A model generated the notes under the pieces. That model saw nothing but the letters and a program-made list of their open reading frames with translations, was not told the DNA's origin and searched no databases. From NCBI GenBank assembly GCA_003176035.1, contig PSRL01000060.1:1-5740 (forward strand): a stretch of DNA of 5,740 nucleotides, given 5' to 3'. The translations under genes and the position numbers were made by a program. Source of the stretch: Verrucomicrobiota bacterium. Lineage in GTDB: Bacteria > Verrucomicrobiota > Verrucomicrobiia > Chthoniobacterales > Xiphinematobacteraceae. Shown piece by piece: positions 4,363 to 5,740 of the stretch; the first letter of the stretch is position 1; each line of letters begins with the position of its first letter.

Positions 4363-5740
4363 CTATCCGGTAGTCCGCAATCCACCGGCGATAGCGTTGA
4401 GAGAGAGAAGGAGCTCGGGTAAGATTTTGTTCGCCTGGGAATTCCTCCTTTGAGCTCGGGAGGTCCTCCATGCCTTTAACAGATAAATCTGTTTGCGGTG
4501 GAGTAGCGCAAGCGCCTCCTCACGAAGAGCCAGGGTTTTTAACATCCGCGGGCGACGTCGGGAAAGTGCTCCCCCGAGGACGGCCTCTACCATGTGATAA
4601 CTTCGTTTGAATTCAGTTGAAATCAATTTCATGAACCGGCGCCGCACAGTGACATTTTTTACCAGCGCAGCGTAGTCTTCCATTATTCCGAGATGGGCGC
4701 TGGCGAGGTTGGTTTCCACATTGGTCAATGTGTATCGCAAAAGAGGGTGGGATCTCGCTGAGTTTTTGAGCTCCTGAAAAGCAAGGGGATCCTGCATCCG
4801 AAGTTTCTCCAGTGCAGCCCCTACCCCAAACCAACCCGGCAGGTAAAATCTGGATTGATTCCAGCTGAAAACCCAAGGAATTGCTCGTAAATCCGACAAG
4901 GTACGGTTGTCATTGCGTCTCGCAGGGCGTGACCCAATACTACTGCATTCCAGGGCGTCGATAGGGGTAGCCTGATTGTAAAATTCCATGAAATTTTCCG
5001 TATCGAGGAGCGCTCGATAAGTGGATGAGCTTTCAGTTGCCAGAAAATCCAAGATGGAATCGATGTCCTTTCCCTCCGCTTGTGGAGTGACTGGTGAAAG
5101 AGTTTCGCCGGTGGTACTCGCCAGTAAAAGTTCCAAGTTAAAAGTAGCGGTGCTTCGGTTGGCGTATTTTTGTGCGATGGTCTCTCCCTGTTCCGTCACC
5201 CTGATACCGCCATCTAATGAACCCGAGGGTAACGCCTCTAAGAAGCGGTGGGTAGGGCCCGCTCCACGGCTAATTGTTCCCCCACGCCCATGAAAAAAAC
5301 GAAGCACCACGCCAAATCGGCGGGCAGCAGTCATCATCGATTTCTGCGCACGATATAATTCCCACTGACTCGCCAAGATCCCCGCGTCTTTGTTGCTGTC
5401 GCTGTAACCGATCATCACTTGAACAATTGGCTTTTCGGTCCCTCGAGAGTAAATGGGTAAACTGACTTGAGTTACGGGATGCGCAAGGAAGTCAGTGAGG
5501 ATGGAAGAACTGCGTGCAAGATCTTCCACTCGTTCGAACAAGGGTACTACGGGTAAGGGACATATGAGGCGGTTTTCAGACCAAGAAGTAAGGCCGGCCT
5601 CCCGAGCCAGAAGATAGACGACGAGAAGGTCCGAAAGTTGACGCGTCATGCTCACGATGAGCGCTCCCAGGCCATCGGAGCCATATTGGTGCAGATGGTC
5701 GGCAAGGAGGCGGTAACAGCGCAGTATCGCATCGGCTTCA
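4363..5740 (-). CDS. Phosphoenolpyruvate carboxylase, C-terminal half (5' end outside window)
   Basis: The enzyme makes oxaloacetate and phosphate from PEP and bicarbonate (Mg2+-dependent), refilling the TCA cycle and feeding the aspartate family; it is a cytoplasmic tetramer. The frame stays open past the GTG at 5655 to the window edge (EADAILRCYRLLADHLHQYG, then SDGLGALIVSMTRQLSDLLV, all family-like), so that GTG is not the start. About 458 of the usual 880-930 residues are visible. In visible numbering, GYSDSNKDAG is at 111-120, the catalytic loop FHGRGG at 149-154 with a second Arg at 158, VTEQGE near 181-186, GSRPARR at 269-275 and LRAIPW at 284-289. The C-terminus is AIAGGLRTTG. These keep the residues equivalent to E. 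coli Lys546, His579, Arg581, Arg587, Arg699 and Arg713. By eye, two aspartate-inhibitor contacts differ: the Asn of the E. coli RNTG end is Thr, and Lys773 aligns with Ser. No clear terminator lies between the stop and the tRNA-Arg gene. Confidence 0.97.
   Translation of the reverse strand, partial: EADAILRCYRLLADHLHQYGSDGLGALIVSMTRQLSDLLVVYLLAREAGLTSWSENRLICPLPVVPLFERVEDLARSSSILTDFLAHPVTQVSLPIYSRGTEKPIVQVMIGYSDSNKDAGILASQWELYRAQKSMMTAARRFGVVLRFFHGRGGTISRGAGPTHRFLEALPSGSLDGGIRVTEQGETIAQKYANRSTATFNLELLLASTTGETLSPVTPQAEGKDIDSILDFLATESSSTYRALLDTENFMEFYNQATPIDALECSSIGSRPARRNDNRTLSDLRAIPWVFSWNQSRFYLPGWFGVGAALEKLRMQDPLAFQELKNSARSHPLLRYTLTNVETNLASAHLGIMEDYAALVKNVTVRRRFMKLISTEFKRSYHMVEAVLGGALSRRRPRMLKTLALREEALALLHRKQIYLLKAWRTSRAQRRNSQANKILPELLLSLNAIAGGLRTTG

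Noticed and set aside
4613..5465. Other open frames overlapping the PEP carboxylase gene on both strands (4613-4876, 5021-5293, 5274-5465)
   Set aside because: Shadows of the strongly conserved PEP carboxylase frame.
5647..5740. GTG at 5655 or ATG at 5649 as start of PEP carboxylase
   Set aside because: The frame continues upstream with family-like sequence (YG-SDGLGALIVSMTR) to the window edge, so the gene simply runs out of the window.
1..5740. CRISPR array, phage or defence island, riboswitch
   Set aside because: No regularly spaced direct repeats, no Cas, phage or effector domains, and no recognisable riboswitch core were found on either strand.

Overview
This is a 5.7 kb bacterial window of moderate G+C. 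By my reading only about 58% of it is gene: four complete or likely protein genes, one tRNA and the 3' half of a large metabolic gene. The rest is intergenic DNA with inverted repeats, hairpins, short orphan reading frames and one clear pseudogene. Low coding density beside conserved housekeeping genes suggests a genome undergoing erosion, such as a host-associated or reduced lineage. The visible half of the PEP carboxylase, and the small exported proteins, remind me of Verrucomicrobia-type bacteria. That taxonomic guess is weak and rests on memory of family sequences.

Layout. Positions 1-426 hold no convincing gene: a pyrimidine-rich stretch, one short SD-preceded reading frame and a hairpin. 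Next, on the minus strand, is an unrecognised 178-aa protein (427-963) whose promoter lies so close to its ATG that the mRNA should be nearly leaderless. Upstream of it (1060-1364, minus) are the remains of a Tn3-type serine resolvase, with a frameshift and at least one internal deletion. On the plus strand follow two small putative secreted or lipid-anchored proteins: a 125-aa probable lipoprotein (1526-1903) and a 116-aa DUF5666-like protein (2355-2705). Between them lies a signal-peptide-like reading frame that stops after 18 codons. About 540 bp of gene-free DNA then leads to an AbiEi-family antitoxin/regulator (3250-3843, plus). A near-perfect palindrome covers its probable -10 element and start codon. 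No AbiEii toxin gene follows; instead there is an 83-bp inverted-repeat structure and an intrinsic terminator. The right end, on the minus strand, carries the C-terminal half of phosphoenolpyruvate carboxylase (4363 to beyond 5740) followed by tRNA-Arg(UCU) (4165-4240).

How the parts work together. There is no evident common pathway. PEP carboxylase supplies oxaloacetate, and tRNA-Arg(UCU) decodes AGA/AGG. The two small exported proteins share a strand but probably have separate control. The resolvase remnant and the antitoxin without its toxin are what accessory elements leave behind as they decay. The most testable novel point is the orphan AbiEi gene with an apparent self-operator built into its start codon. 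I did not find a convincing new multi-gene system.
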